Of a DNA stretch of 64,000 nucleotides, positions 16,074-24,250 are shown in pieces. The DNA comes from Candidatus Saccharimonadota bacterium (GTDB lineage Bacteria; Patescibacteriota; Saccharimonadia; Saccharimonadales; UBA4665). Below the pieces are notes generated by a model. The model saw nothing but the letters and a program-made list of their open reading frames with translations, did no database searches and had not been told where the DNA came from. The first letter of the stretch is position 1. Every line of letters starts with the position of its first letter. The position numbers and the translations under genes were made by a program. Location: contig JAQGGT010000004.1 of NCBI GenBank assembly GCA_028289245.1, positions 363,620 through 427,619 on the forward strand, in the 5' to 3' direction.

Positions 16074-16174
16074 ATTTTACTAATTATACAATATCTCGAC
16101 CATCTTAGGAAGGTATACCGACTATAAGATGAGCAGAAAACTTGCTATACTGAAGGCAATAAAACAACACATAA

Positions 16175-19100
16175 ATGACAGAGCAAGACCAACAGCCAAA
16201 TCAGCTTGATCAAGCCCAAATAGCGGCCAAGCTCCAACACCTGGGCACACTGGCAGAAGTAGCCCAGGTGACCGAAGTTGCTAGCCACCCCGAAGGGCGC
16301 CAATTTTTGGTGACGCCGGAGCAACACGGTACCGCGAGCGAGCAAACCGAACTGCTCGAAGCGTATGTTAGCCGGGCTCAAAATGAGCTGTCGCCGGAGG
16401 AGTCGACCGAAACCGCTGTCTGGGATGCAGTGTTCCGCGAGCAATGTAGTAGCTTGGCCACCGAAGAAGATCCGACGAAGCGCGAGGCGCTGGCCCTCAA
16501 CATCCTTGTCGGCAACGCCTTCGCCAGCTATGGCATGACTCCTGAGGAATCTAAGCCATTTATCACCAATCGCCTCTGGGAAATGGCCCAAACGCGCGAC
16601 GGCCAAGCCATCGTCGAAGCTGCCGAGAAAAATATTGGGTTGTGCGCCATCAGCGCCAACGGCGAGCCCCCGTACGTATCGGTGGCCGAACAGCTCAGCG
16701 GCGGCTATGCGGACTTGCTTAAAGTCACCGACAAGCACTACGAAGGCCGCACCGCCGTCGATACCGACGTCATGCAAAGCGCCGACCGCGAGCAAGCTAG
16801 CTGGCTGATCGAGCTGGGCGTCAGCGCCGGCGACATGCTGAGCGTCGGCTACAACCTAGCCGATGTTAATGGTGAATTCCGCACCGAAATGGCTCACGAT
16901 CTGCTCGGCCGTGGTATGGCTATCCATCGCACCCTGCTCCGCACCGACCCGCCGTTCTGCGATGTGCTGCCCCGCGACGAAGTCATCGATGACGCCCTCA
17001 TCCACGATCCAGCCGCTCTGACCGGATACAGCCTCACGGAACTGCCCAAAGAACGGCGCGAAGCCGTGATTAGTCAGGCCATCGAGAAGCTCGCTCCGGA
17101 CGACATTACTACATGGATGGGGTACACCATTACCGACCCGCTGAGCCCCGAGCTCTTCCCAAAGCTCCTGGAGACCTGCGGTAAAGGCTTCATCTACAAT
17201 ACTGCTAAGTGTTTTGAGGCCCTACCACCTGGCAGCCTGCGATTATTACAAGACTTCGAGGCCAACGAGTGGACCATTATGGGTATGGTCGATCTACTCG
17301 ATGATGACGACCAGCGTGAAATACTACAACTGGCCGAACACGATGAAGAACAATGGCCCTATGCAATCTACACCAACCCTGAGGGCTTCCGGGTTATTTC
17401 CAAGGAAGATTTTATGGCTCAAGCTCGAGCCACCAACCATATGAACAGTGTTGCCAATAACCTATCCGCCTGGACCGATGGCAGCGACAAAGAGCTACTC
17501 CTAGAAGCCATGAACGGCATCTATAACAGAAAATACTCTTGGCAAATCGCCTGTAGCATGGGCCAAATGCCAAATCTTGATAAAGAATGGTTACTCCAAG
17601 AGTTCACCGAACGAGAACGCTACAAAGAAATCGTCCAGGGAATGCCCCATTTTGGTGAGCTGATTGACCAGCGGCAATTTATTGCCGACCGAATTGCTGA
17701 GGGCAACGAGGGCTGCCTGCTGACGATGTTCGGTGGATTCTCGCAAATCCCTCCGGTGGAGTTGTATCAGATATTTAAAGATAATGATTTAGTGGAGCAC
17801 ATTGCTAGCAGCTTCTTGGATTTCCGAAGCGTGTTAAATAGTACCGAAATCTACCAAGACCTGCTGCAACGTCCCGGTGGCACCGAAGCAATTATTGAGC
17901 ACTTACCCTATTTTAGTGACGAAGATCTACGACCCCTCTACGACATTGTCGCCAGTAGTGAAGAAAAGTTTAAATTAGCCTTCAACTTTGAGAATTTCTT
18001 ATCTTCGGGGATTCCTATGGAAACCATGTTGCCTATTTTGCTTACCTCCGCGGACGGCGTGCGACGATTACTCCAAACGCATGACCGCATTCCAGAAGTG
18101 GCCGCCGCAATCTCGATTGAGCAGCTGGTCGAAGCTGGCTTTGAAAATGGCTATACCGACACCCTCCTCAATCAGATTAAGTACGTACCGGCCAGCCGTC
18201 GCATGGAACTCATGTACCGTGCCATCGAGGAAGGCACACCCTGGCTCTGCGCCGACTGCTTGCCCGAGATCGGCATTACCGGGCGGGAATTTGCTAAGCT
18301 ATTGTTTAGGGAAGGCTTCGACGGCTACGCTTCGCGGGAAGGCTTAAAACTGTACGGACGCGACCTCAGTGGTCTAAGTTTTGACGAACTTTTAGAAGAC
18401 GGCGCGGCCGCGCTAACCATCAAATACCGCCACCGCCTACCCGACTACTCTGAGGCACAAGCAGTGGCCCAACTTGTCGACAAGAAAAGCACGATGATCA
18501 TCAGCTACATGAAATATTTGGAAGGCCCACTGAGCGACGACGCCGCACTGTTGCTGGCCCGGAACGGCTTTTCCGGTATCATTCTCGAATCACCGCAAAA
18601 ATTTGGTCCTATCTCGCCAGAACTAGTCCTGGCTGCCCTGAGTGGCGATGATACACACGCCGTTGAGCTGTACCAGAAATGTGACGAAAAGGTGGCCTGG
18701 CTCGATACCGGCATCAAGCTCCTCGGCGCCGATTCACCTCCGGCCTTACTGGCCGCTACCGAGTTTATTAATGAGAGTTACGAGGCCGAGATCCCGGCCG
18801 AGTTGCAAGCGCTCGGCGTAGTCAGCAAGGGTCAGCAAGGCTACGAGCAGCTGCGCACGTTACAGCAGCAAATACGAACCCGACTGCTCTCGCAAGGTGA
18901 TGATTCGGCTCAGCTCGGGGAACTGAGTGATTTAATCACTACCAATCGCTATGCGGGCGGCGTCGCACGACAGGTCGTTCGCTTTGGTGAGTCCGAATGG
19001 GGCCGTCACGACCAAGAAGAATGGCAACGCACCATTACGCAGCACCTTGCCTCCCGCGAAAACCACGCGCCAATGCCAGAAACCTTTAAAAAGTCCGAGA

Positions 19101-20263
19101 TCGTGACCATTCACCAAATCGATGCCAAGGAGTTTGATCCGAGCAAAATTGATGAAGATGCCCGCAATCGCTACCAGTTGCTAGCCTCCGACATGGCGGC
19201 CGGCCTCGCTATCGCCCAGATTGGACTCACCACCGACGACCCCAACAAAGAGCGCTATCAGCCAGTGCTAGCTCAAGGCAAGCAACTGCTCTCGGACGAG
19301 TTCGGAAGGCTCAACAGCATCCGCCAAAACTTAGTCGCCCAGGGTAACGAAAAGGGACTCTTTAATATTGATAACCAACTGCAAAACCTCGAAGCTGTCC
19401 TCAACGCCGGCCCCGAAGACTTCGGCCGGTTGCTGCGCGAAGACTTCCAAACTCTCGGTAACCTCAAAATCAAAGGCCTCGACAGCATCATTCGCACCGT
19501 GGCCTTCGCCCGGGCCTTCACTAAATCAAGTGATGCCCGCAAAGCCGCCGCTGAAGTCAGCAAAGACGAGATCAGCTTCGAAGCACTCGGCAAGCTCGAT
19601 AACCTCGTTTCATATGTGGTCAACGACGAAGTCTACAAAGATTTCTTCACGACTGATCATGCCCGCAAGTCCTTCACCAAAATAACCGATACCGTTGCTC
19701 TACGCAACCAGTTAGCCAAGCTCCAAAAAGCCGAGGCCACCGGCGAAACCAAGCTGCAGTTCGTCCCCTCTCGCGGCCTATTACTTGAGCTGTCCGGCCA
19801 CGTGGCGGACGCGTGCTGGGCTTCAAAATATGACTCCATCGCCAATGAGTTCCCACATATTTCCAGTCTCACCTTCGTCCGCGACCCGGGCAGCGCCCAG
19901 GAACGGCTCATCGGCAGTTGTCTCCTGATCGACACTCACGACGAACAAACCGGCGAAAAAGTCCTTGTTGTCCGAGGCATCAACCCGATCCAAAATTACA
20001 TCCAAAAAGTAAAAGTTGATGAATTTACTAATTCGCTCTTCAACTACATAAAATCTATTGCCGGTAATCGACGGGTTGCCGCCGTCTTTGACCAACAACC
20101 CGGGCGGGCCGGCACCAATCGCCCGCTTTTGCATGAGTACCTCAACGGGGAATTCCGCGCCGCTCACGTCAGCGCGCCGCCGCTCAACCTGCCGGCCGAT
20201 ACTACCTTCAACGACTACGTGCTATCCGTAAAAGGTAACGAACCCGTCCACATTATCTCCTAG
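16175..20263 (+). CDS. giant unknown protein, 1362 aa
   Basis: The longest gene in the window. It has no signal peptide or transmembrane helix, so it is probably cytoplasmic. The bulk (about residues 10-1000) is acidic and strongly helical, with recurring short phrases such as LTEYxLTELPKE-like and EIxxQL patterns that look like a degenerate alpha-solenoid. The last ~200 residues change character: FVPSRGLLLELSGHVADACW, SSLTFVRDPG, LIGSCLLIDT, VLVVRGINPIQNYI and VAAVFDQQPG resemble an alpha/beta, possibly GNAT-like, domain. I cannot name a family. It is followed by a strong hairpin. Codon use matches its neighbours. Confidence 0.8.
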   Translation: MTEQDQQPNQLDQAQIAAKLQHLGTLAEVAQVTEVASHPEGRQFLVTPEQHGTASEQTELLEAYVSRAQNELSPEESTETAVWDAVFREQCSSLATEEDPTKREALALNILVGNAFASYGMTPEESKPFITNRLWEMAQTRDGQAIVEAAEKNIGLCAISANGEPPYVSVAEQLSGGYADLLKVTDKHYEGRTAVDTDVMQSADREQASWLIELGVSAGDMLSVGYNLADVNGEFRTEMAHDLLGRGMAIHRTLLRTDPPFCDVLPRDEVIDDALIHDPAALTGYSLTELPKERREAVISQAIEKLAPDDITTWMGYTITDPLSPELFPKLLETCGKGFIYNTAKCFEALPPGSLRLLQDFEANEWTIMGMVDLLDDDDQREILQLAEHDEEQWPYAIYTNPEGFRVISKEDFMAQARATNHMNSVANNLSAWTDGSDKELLLEAMNGIYNRKYSWQIACSMGQMPNLDKEWLLQEFTERERYKEIVQGMPHFGELIDQRQFIADRIAEGNEGCLLTMFGGFSQIPPVELYQIFKDNDLVEHIASSFLDFRSVLNSTEIYQDLLQRPGGTEAIIEHLPYFSDEDLRPLYDIVASSEEKFKLAFNFENFLSSGIPMETMLPILLTSADGVRRLLQTHDRIPEVAAAISIEQLVEAGFENGYTDTLLNQIKYVPASRRMELMYRAIEEGTPWLCADCLPEIGITGREFAKLLFREGFDGYASREGLKLYGRDLSGLSFDELLEDGAAALTIKYRHRLPDYSEAQAVAQLVDKKSTMIISYMKYLEGPLSDDAALLLARNGFSGIILESPQKFGPISPELVLAALSGDDTHAVELYQKCDEKVAWLDTGIKLLGADSPPALLAATEFINESYEAEIPAELQALGVVSKGQQGYEQLRTLQQQIRTRLLSQGDDSAQLGELSDLITTNRYAGGVARQVVRFGESEWGRHDQEEWQRTITQHLASRENHAPMPETFKKSEIVTIHQIDAKEFDPSKIDEDARNRYQLLASDMAAGLAIAQIGLTTDDPNKERYQPVLAQGKQLLSDEFGRLNSIRQNLVAQGNEKGLFNIDNQLQNLEAVLNAGPEDFGRLLREDFQTLGNLKIKGLDSIIRTVAFARAFTKSSDARKAAAEVSKDEISFEALGKLDNLVSYVVNDEVYKDFFTTDHARKSFTKITDTVALRNQLAKLQKAEATGETKLQFVPSRGLLLELSGHVADACWASKYDSIANEFPHISSLTFVRDPGSAQERLIGSCLLIDTHDEQTGEKVLVVRGINPIQNYIQKVKVDEFTNSLFNYIKSIAGNRRVAAVFDQQPGRAGTNRPLLHEYLNGEFRAAHVSAPPLNLPADTTFNDYVLSVKGNEPVHIIS

Positions 20264-20308
20264 CTCACAACCTGCGTCCGACGGGCGCCGCTCAACAGCC
20301 CCGAAAAC

Positions 20309-20340
20309 CAGAAGAACCCCGATACATCGGGGTTCTTCTG
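20309..20340. terminator. bidirectional-type terminator hairpin
   Basis: Perfect inverted repeat with arms CAGAAGAACCCCGAT and ATCGGGGTTCTTCTG. It lies 46 nt after the 1362-aa gene and could also serve the opposite strand, since khpA ends at 20510. There is no long U-run. Confidence 0.7.
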
Positions 20341-20509
20341 TCACATAAAGCTCCCATTCCACGTTTCCGTCGAATGGCTCGCATGAGCTCAAGTTTTTGT
20401 TTTGAAATGAACGTACGTCACAAAGGACTGGGGTTACTATAGCGCAAAACGCTCTGCTTTTCCAGAGGTATCGACGCTTCCTACAACGTTTTGGCCGGTT
20501 TAGACTATA
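20341..20509. other. intergenic stretch with a small hairpin
   Basis: 169 bp between the terminator and khpA. On the minus strand CTCTG-GAAAAG-CAGAG followed by CGTTTT could be a weak terminator for khpA. I see no ORF, tRNA, SRP or RNase P motif. Confidence 0.4.
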
Positions 20510-20947
20510 TTAGACATCGAGGTCGTCAAGTTCGGCAAGATCGCGGCGGTGCTGGCTGACGCGGTCGCTCGGGCTGTCCTCTTCGACGGCTGGCTCATCG
20601 GTGACAGCCACGGAACTGTCGCCATCATCACTAGGCTGACTTGCGGGCGCGGCGCTATCATCAGAGGAATTGTCGCTGCTCCCGGCGTAGCCGGTGCCCA
20701 CGCCGTTGTCGACGATCTTGAGGTTGTAGCGGGCTTCATTCTTGGTACCGAGGGCACGCAGCAGCGTACGTAGGCTCTGGGCCGTGGCACCACGCTTACC
20801 GATGACGCGACCGAGATCTTCCGGGTCGACGGTAAGCTCAAGGAGCACACCTTTTTCGTCGATGCGGCGATCGACGATTACCTTATCCGGGTTGCTGACT
20901 AAAGATTTGACGACAAATTCAACAAACTGCTGGTCAATACTGCTCAT
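20510..20947 (-). CDS. khpA: KH-domain RNA-binding protein KhpA
   Basis: A 145-residue protein. The first ~75 residues are a type II KH domain of the KhpA/YlqC family (FVEFVVKSLVSNPDKV, VDPEDLGRVIGKRGATAQSLRTLLRAL) with the RNA-binding GxxG loop as GKRG. The rest is an acidic Ser/Asp-rich tail unusual for this normally ~80-residue family. KhpA with KhpB controls cell elongation and RNA fate in Gram-positives. It is downstream of rpsP, as usual. GAGGA is 9 nt before the ATG. Confidence 0.92.
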   Translation of the reverse strand: MSSIDQQFVEFVVKSLVSNPDKVIVDRRIDEKGVLLELTVDPEDLGRVIGKRGATAQSLRTLLRALGTKNEARYNLKIVDNGVGTGYAGSSDNSSDDSAAPASQPSDDGDSSVAVTDEPAVEEDSPSDRVSQHRRDLAELDDLDV

Positions 20948-21053
20948 ACGGTCAAGTCCTCATTAACTGATCTAGTAATTATAGCAAAATGCTTATCACT
21001 GTAAGTGAAAATTCTTGCGGAGATTTTAATGGTAAGAGACTATGGGCGAAACG

Positions 21054-21485
21054 CTAGGCTTCGGTTTCGGCGGGGGTTTCAGCCACAGCCTCGGGTGCCG
21101 CTTCGGCTTCTATGGGAGCTTCAGGCTCGGCTGCTGCTTCAGGCTCGGCTTCCTCTACGGGAGCGGGAGCGGCTGGTGTCGTGCTGCGACGCTTGTCGGC
21201 GTTGCGGACGGTGCGGGTGCGGTCGGCGCTGACTTTTACCCAAGATGGCAGCTCAATGCCTTCTGACTTAAACAGTCGAACAGCGCGGTCTGAGGGCTGG
21301 GCGCCGTGTGTGAGGTAGAAGCTGGCTTTGTCTTTGTCGAGCGTCACGGCCTTTGAGTGGGGGTCATAGCTACCGAGTTGGGCGACAACTTTACCGCTCG
21401 TTGGGGTAACACGAGATTCTTGGACCACCACGCGGAACATGGCGTGACCCTTTCGGCCGGTACGTTGCATACGAATCGCTAGCAT
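21054..21485 (-). CDS. rpsP: 30S ribosomal protein S16
   Basis: A 143-residue bS16. The core (residues 1-85) shows MLAIRMQRTGRKGHAMFRVV, QLGSYDPHSK, YLTHGAQPSDRAVRL and LFKSEGI. A C-terminal extension of about 50 residues is Ala/Glu/Pro-rich and not part of the fold; most S16 proteins are 80-90 residues. It leads into khpA 106 bp downstream. Confidence 0.95.
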   Translation of the reverse strand: MLAIRMQRTGRKGHAMFRVVVQESRVTPTSGKVVAQLGSYDPHSKAVTLDKDKASFYLTHGAQPSDRAVRLFKSEGIELPSWVKVSADRTRTVRNADKRRSTTPAAPAPVEEAEPEAAAEPEAPIEAEAAPEAVAETPAETEA

Positions 21486-21583
21486 ATTCTATAAAACTCT
21501 CTTCCTTAATCGCTTATAAGTTTCTGAAACCAATCTCATGTATTTTACAGATAAGCGCCTCTGTTGTCAACCACAGACCTGAT

Positions 21584-22141
21584 TTAACGGCTTTTTGGTT
21601 TAGGAAAAGCTGCTTCGGTGAGCTTGTCGACAATACCCAAGAAGTAATTGAGCTGGGCGTGGCCACCAAAAGGTTGGTTTGGCGTGGTCAGGCGGCGCAA
21701 TTTGTTGTGCTCGAGTGACAGCAAGGGCACGATATCATCGGCCTGATGGAAAACTAAGCGAGCCCGCGCCTTGGTGAGGTCGTAGCGTGGGGGCTGCTGA
21801 TGCTTGGGCAGCTCGGCTTCGGCCTCGGTGAGCAGATGCGTCACTTGGAAGATGCCGTGCAGGCTCATAATGCCCCGGGTGTTTTCAGGAGTATGGTAGG
21901 CGAACCACGGCGAATCCACAAAGTTGGTGCCGAGTATCGGGGGCCGCTCACTGGCAGCTTGCATGCGGGACAGTAAATCGACCGTCCGGCCCAGCACCTC
22001 GGGGCAACGGGCGGCCACATCAGGGTCCATGACGCGCGGCTCAGCCTCATGAAGCAGCAATAATCGAGCTGGGTCATTTTCGATCGGGTTAAAGCCACTA
22101 TGGATAGCTAACCGGAAAATCCCTTCATATTTTGGATCCAT
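21584..22141 (-). CDS. unknown protein, 185 aa
   Basis: Soluble, His- and Pro-containing protein. The start at 22141 is fixed by a strong leaderless promoter; the frame extends 13 codons further upstream but that part would lie inside the promoter. It contains HSGFNPIENDPARLLLLHEA, GRTVDLLSRMQ, WFAYHTPENTRGIMSLHGIF and a helical C-terminus. No family recognised. It sits between rpsP and rnc. Confidence 0.72.
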   Translation of the reverse strand: MDPKYEGIFRLAIHSGFNPIENDPARLLLLHEAEPRVMDPDVAARCPEVLGRTVDLLSRMQAASERPPILGTNFVDSPWFAYHTPENTRGIMSLHGIFQVTHLLTEAEAELPKHQQPPRYDLTKARARLVFHQADDIVPLLSLEHNKLRRLTTPNQPFGGHAQLNYFLGIVDKLTEAAFPKPKSR

Positions 22142-22147
22142 GCCTCG

Positions 22148-22176
22148 AGTGTAGCCGGCCCGCGCCCCGCAAGCAA
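22148..22176 (-). promoter_or_regulatory. leaderless promoter
   Basis: TTGCTT (22171-22176), 17 nt, TACACT (22148-22153), 6 nt to ATG 22141, all minus strand. Confidence 0.65.
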
Positions 22177-22194
22177 GCACGAGCCTAATAGAAG

Positions 22195-22896
22195 TTAGGC
22201 TTTGGTCTGATAGTAGACGAGCGCGGCTTCGGCGGCCTTTTGCTGACCGGCCTGCTTGCTTGGCCCGTTACCCTGCCCGCGCAACTCGCCGTTAACGTAG
22301 ACACCAACGGTAAACAGCTTGTCGTGGTCGGGACCTTCTTCGCCCATCACCTTGTACTGTGGCGTAGCACCGTCCTGGCTCTGGGCCAGTTCTTGGAGGT
22401 GCGACTTCGGGTCCATCCACGAACCACTGGCTAGGATGCCGTCAAAGGTCGACAAGATGGCTTTGGTGATAAACGCCTTGGCGGCGTCGTAGCCTTGATC
22501 AAGGTAGAGCGCCCCAACGACGGCCTCGAAGCTGTTGGCCAAAATCTGGGCCCGGGCACGGTCGGTACCGCGCTTTTCACCACGACTGAGGCGCAGCAGC
22601 GGCTCAAACTCAAACTTAGCAGCGGCGGCACCGATGCTCTCGGTGCGCACCAAGGCACTGCGCCAGTTGGTCAAAATCCCTTCCGGGTCCTTGAAGTTAC
22701 CATAAAGGTACTCCGTAACAACTAGCTCTAACACGGCGTCGCCGAGGAACTCCAGGCGTTCATTGTGTTCAAGCACGGTTTTCTTGTGCTCGTTTAAGTA
22801 GGAGCGGTGCGTAAAGGCGGTGATCAACAGCTCGATGTTGTTGAACTCAACGCCGATTTTCTCTAGTGCAAAGGTTTTGTAAGCGGAAACATCCAT
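22195..22896 (-). CDS. rnc: ribonuclease III
   Basis: A 233-residue double-strand-specific endoribonuclease for rRNA processing and mRNA decay. The catalytic signature NERLEFLGDAVLELVVTEYL is near residue 45, with the second acidic cluster ANSFEAVVGALYLDQG near 117-132. A dsRNA-binding domain (about 160-230) has DPKSHLQELAQ, PQYKVMGEEGPDHDKLF and KQAGQQKAAEAAL. It lies in a run with nudix, nusB and rpmF on the same strand; the rpmF-rnc neighbourhood is common in bacteria. Confidence 0.96.
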   Translation of the reverse strand: MDVSAYKTFALEKIGVEFNNIELLITAFTHRSYLNEHKKTVLEHNERLEFLGDAVLELVVTEYLYGNFKDPEGILTNWRSALVRTESIGAAAAKFEFEPLLRLSRGEKRGTDRARAQILANSFEAVVGALYLDQGYDAAKAFITKAILSTFDGILASGSWMDPKSHLQELAQSQDGATPQYKVMGEEGPDHDKLFTVGVYVNGELRGQGNGPSKQAGQQKAAEAALVYYQTKA

Positions 22897-22911
22897 AGGT
22901 GAATATCTAGA

Positions 22912-23409
22912 TTATAGTTTGTTATCGCGGATTTTCTTCATTCCGACCAAAATTAGTTTACCAATATCGTCATAGGCGATCTTATCAACAGCGTCGGCGG
23001 CTAGTAACCACTGCATGTCGGTGAGCCACTCCTCGCCGTGCAGTTTATCGGTGTCACCCTTGCCCTCGACCAGATAAATATGCATCGTCATCAGCACCAA
23101 GGTGTGGGCCCGACGGTAGCGGAAATTGACCTTACCGAGCCAGTTATAGACCTTCATTTCTTGCAGACCAGTTTCTTCGCGGATCTCGCGCTCGGCGGTG
23201 GCTTTGGGCTCCTCACCGGGCTCAACGTGGCCCTTGGGGATGGTCCAGCGACCCTTGGCGTCCTTGATCAGCAGGATCTGCAGTGCACCCTGGGGGTTGC
23301 GACGAAAAATAATGCCGCCGGAAGTGGTCTCGCGGACCACCTCGTCGATAATCGGGCGGCGCTTATTCACCAGGCTGCGGATCCCGGCAATTGGCTTGGG
23401 TCGCTTCAT
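22912..23409 (-). CDS. Nudix hydrolase
   Basis: A 165-residue Nudix protein with a complete box GHVEPGEEPKATAEREIREE (then TGL), so the metal-binding REIREE is intact. The N-terminus (KRPKPIAGIRSLVNKRRP) is basic and precedes the fold, which begins TSGGIIFRRN. The type with IPKGHVEPGE resembles dinucleoside-polyphosphate and RNA-cap pyrophosphohydrolases. The start at 23409 has AGGA upstream and abuts the nusB stop, so it is cotranscribed with nusB. Confidence 0.9.
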   Translation of the reverse strand: MKRPKPIAGIRSLVNKRRPIIDEVVRETTSGGIIFRRNPQGALQILLIKDAKGRWTIPKGHVEPGEEPKATAEREIREETGLQEMKVYNWLGKVNFRYRRAHTLVLMTMHIYLVEGKGDTDKLHGEEWLTDMQWLLAADAVDKIAYDDIGKLILVGMKKIRDNKL

Positions 23410-23410
23410 C

Positions 23411-23923
23411 TTATGTGTCCTTTTTTGGTTTAGTGGTGGCATTCTTTTTTACAGGTTTCTTGGCAGGTTTAGCAGGTTCAGTCGGTTCGGAGCCAGCCGC
23501 TTCGCGTTCGCGCAGCAGTGTACCGAGCACACCGTTAATAAATTTTGACGAATTGTCGCCGCCAAAGGCCTTGGCCAGCTCGACGGCTTCGTTGATCACC
23601 ACCTTGGCTGGCACATCCGGCGCGCTTTCCAGCTCATACAAACCGATACGCAGAATAATCAGATCCATGCGGGCAATCTGGTCGAGCGGCCATTCGGGCG
23701 CCACCGGCTGGATTTTGGCATCCAGCGTGGCGGAAGTTTCGGTTACACCCTTAACCAGCTGGGCGATGAACTCGACATCATCGACCATTTGCTGGTAGCG
23801 AGCGATGTTACGGGCGATGATCTCAGGATCGTTCCAGCCATCATCGCCAGCATCACGTCGAAAATCCTGCTCGTACAACGTTTGCAGGGCGATGATGCGA
23901 CCGAGGTGACGGTTGGATGCCAT
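23411..23923 (-). CDS. nusB: transcription antitermination factor NusB
   Basis: A 170-residue NusB, the RNA-binding partner of NusE/S10 in rRNA antitermination. Features: GRIIALQTLYEQDF at the N-terminus, EFIAQLVKGV, and the conserved LRIGLYEL, PAKVVINEAVELAKAFGGDNSSKFINGVLG. A Lys/Pro-rich C-terminal tail of about 30 residues extends beyond the fold. It follows rpmF by 44 bp. Confidence 0.95.
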   Translation of the reverse strand: MASNRHLGRIIALQTLYEQDFRRDAGDDGWNDPEIIARNIARYQQMVDDVEFIAQLVKGVTETSATLDAKIQPVAPEWPLDQIARMDLIILRIGLYELESAPDVPAKVVINEAVELAKAFGGDNSSKFINGVLGTLLREREAAGSEPTEPAKPAKKPVKKNATTKPKKDT

Positions 23924-23967
23924 TTTATTTGTTAATTCCTATTCCCACCGGATAGGTGGATTCCGTG

Positions 23968-24120
23968 TTAGGCGGCTTTCTTCACTGCACCAGTTTCACG
24001 GCGCGTGGTGTGGACTTTGATCGGGGACTTACTATTAACCTTACGCGCTAATTCGAGCACGATGTGGCTGCGGCGCGTGCCGGTTTTGCGCGGGCTGGTG
24101 CGCTTCTTTGGCTTACCCAT
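23968..24120 (-). CDS. rpmF: 50S ribosomal protein L32
   Basis: A 50-residue basic protein starting MGKPKKRTSPRKTGTRRSH, which matches the bL32 N-terminal consensus (P-K-x-x-T-S-x-x-x). The usual zinc-ribbon cysteines are absent, as in Cys-less L32 variants. AAGGAG lies 10 nt before the ATG. It heads the rpmF-nusB-nudix-rnc run. Confidence 0.82.
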   Translation of the reverse strand: MGKPKKRTSPRKTGTRRSHIVLELARKVNSKSPIKVHTTRRETGAVKKAA

Positions 24121-24250
24121 ACGTCATAACTCCTTACACATTGAAGTTTATATTTAATGAATTGCTCCTATTTTATAGCAGAAACACCTTAAAAACAAGT
24201 GAAATATTTGTATTATGCTGCTCAAGGTTTCCTAATATGTAATTTACGGC

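Noticed and set aside
20341..20509. 4.5S/SRP RNA or RNase P RNA in the khpA intergenic region
   Set aside because: No SRP tetraloop/asymmetric loop motif or RNase P conserved core was found.
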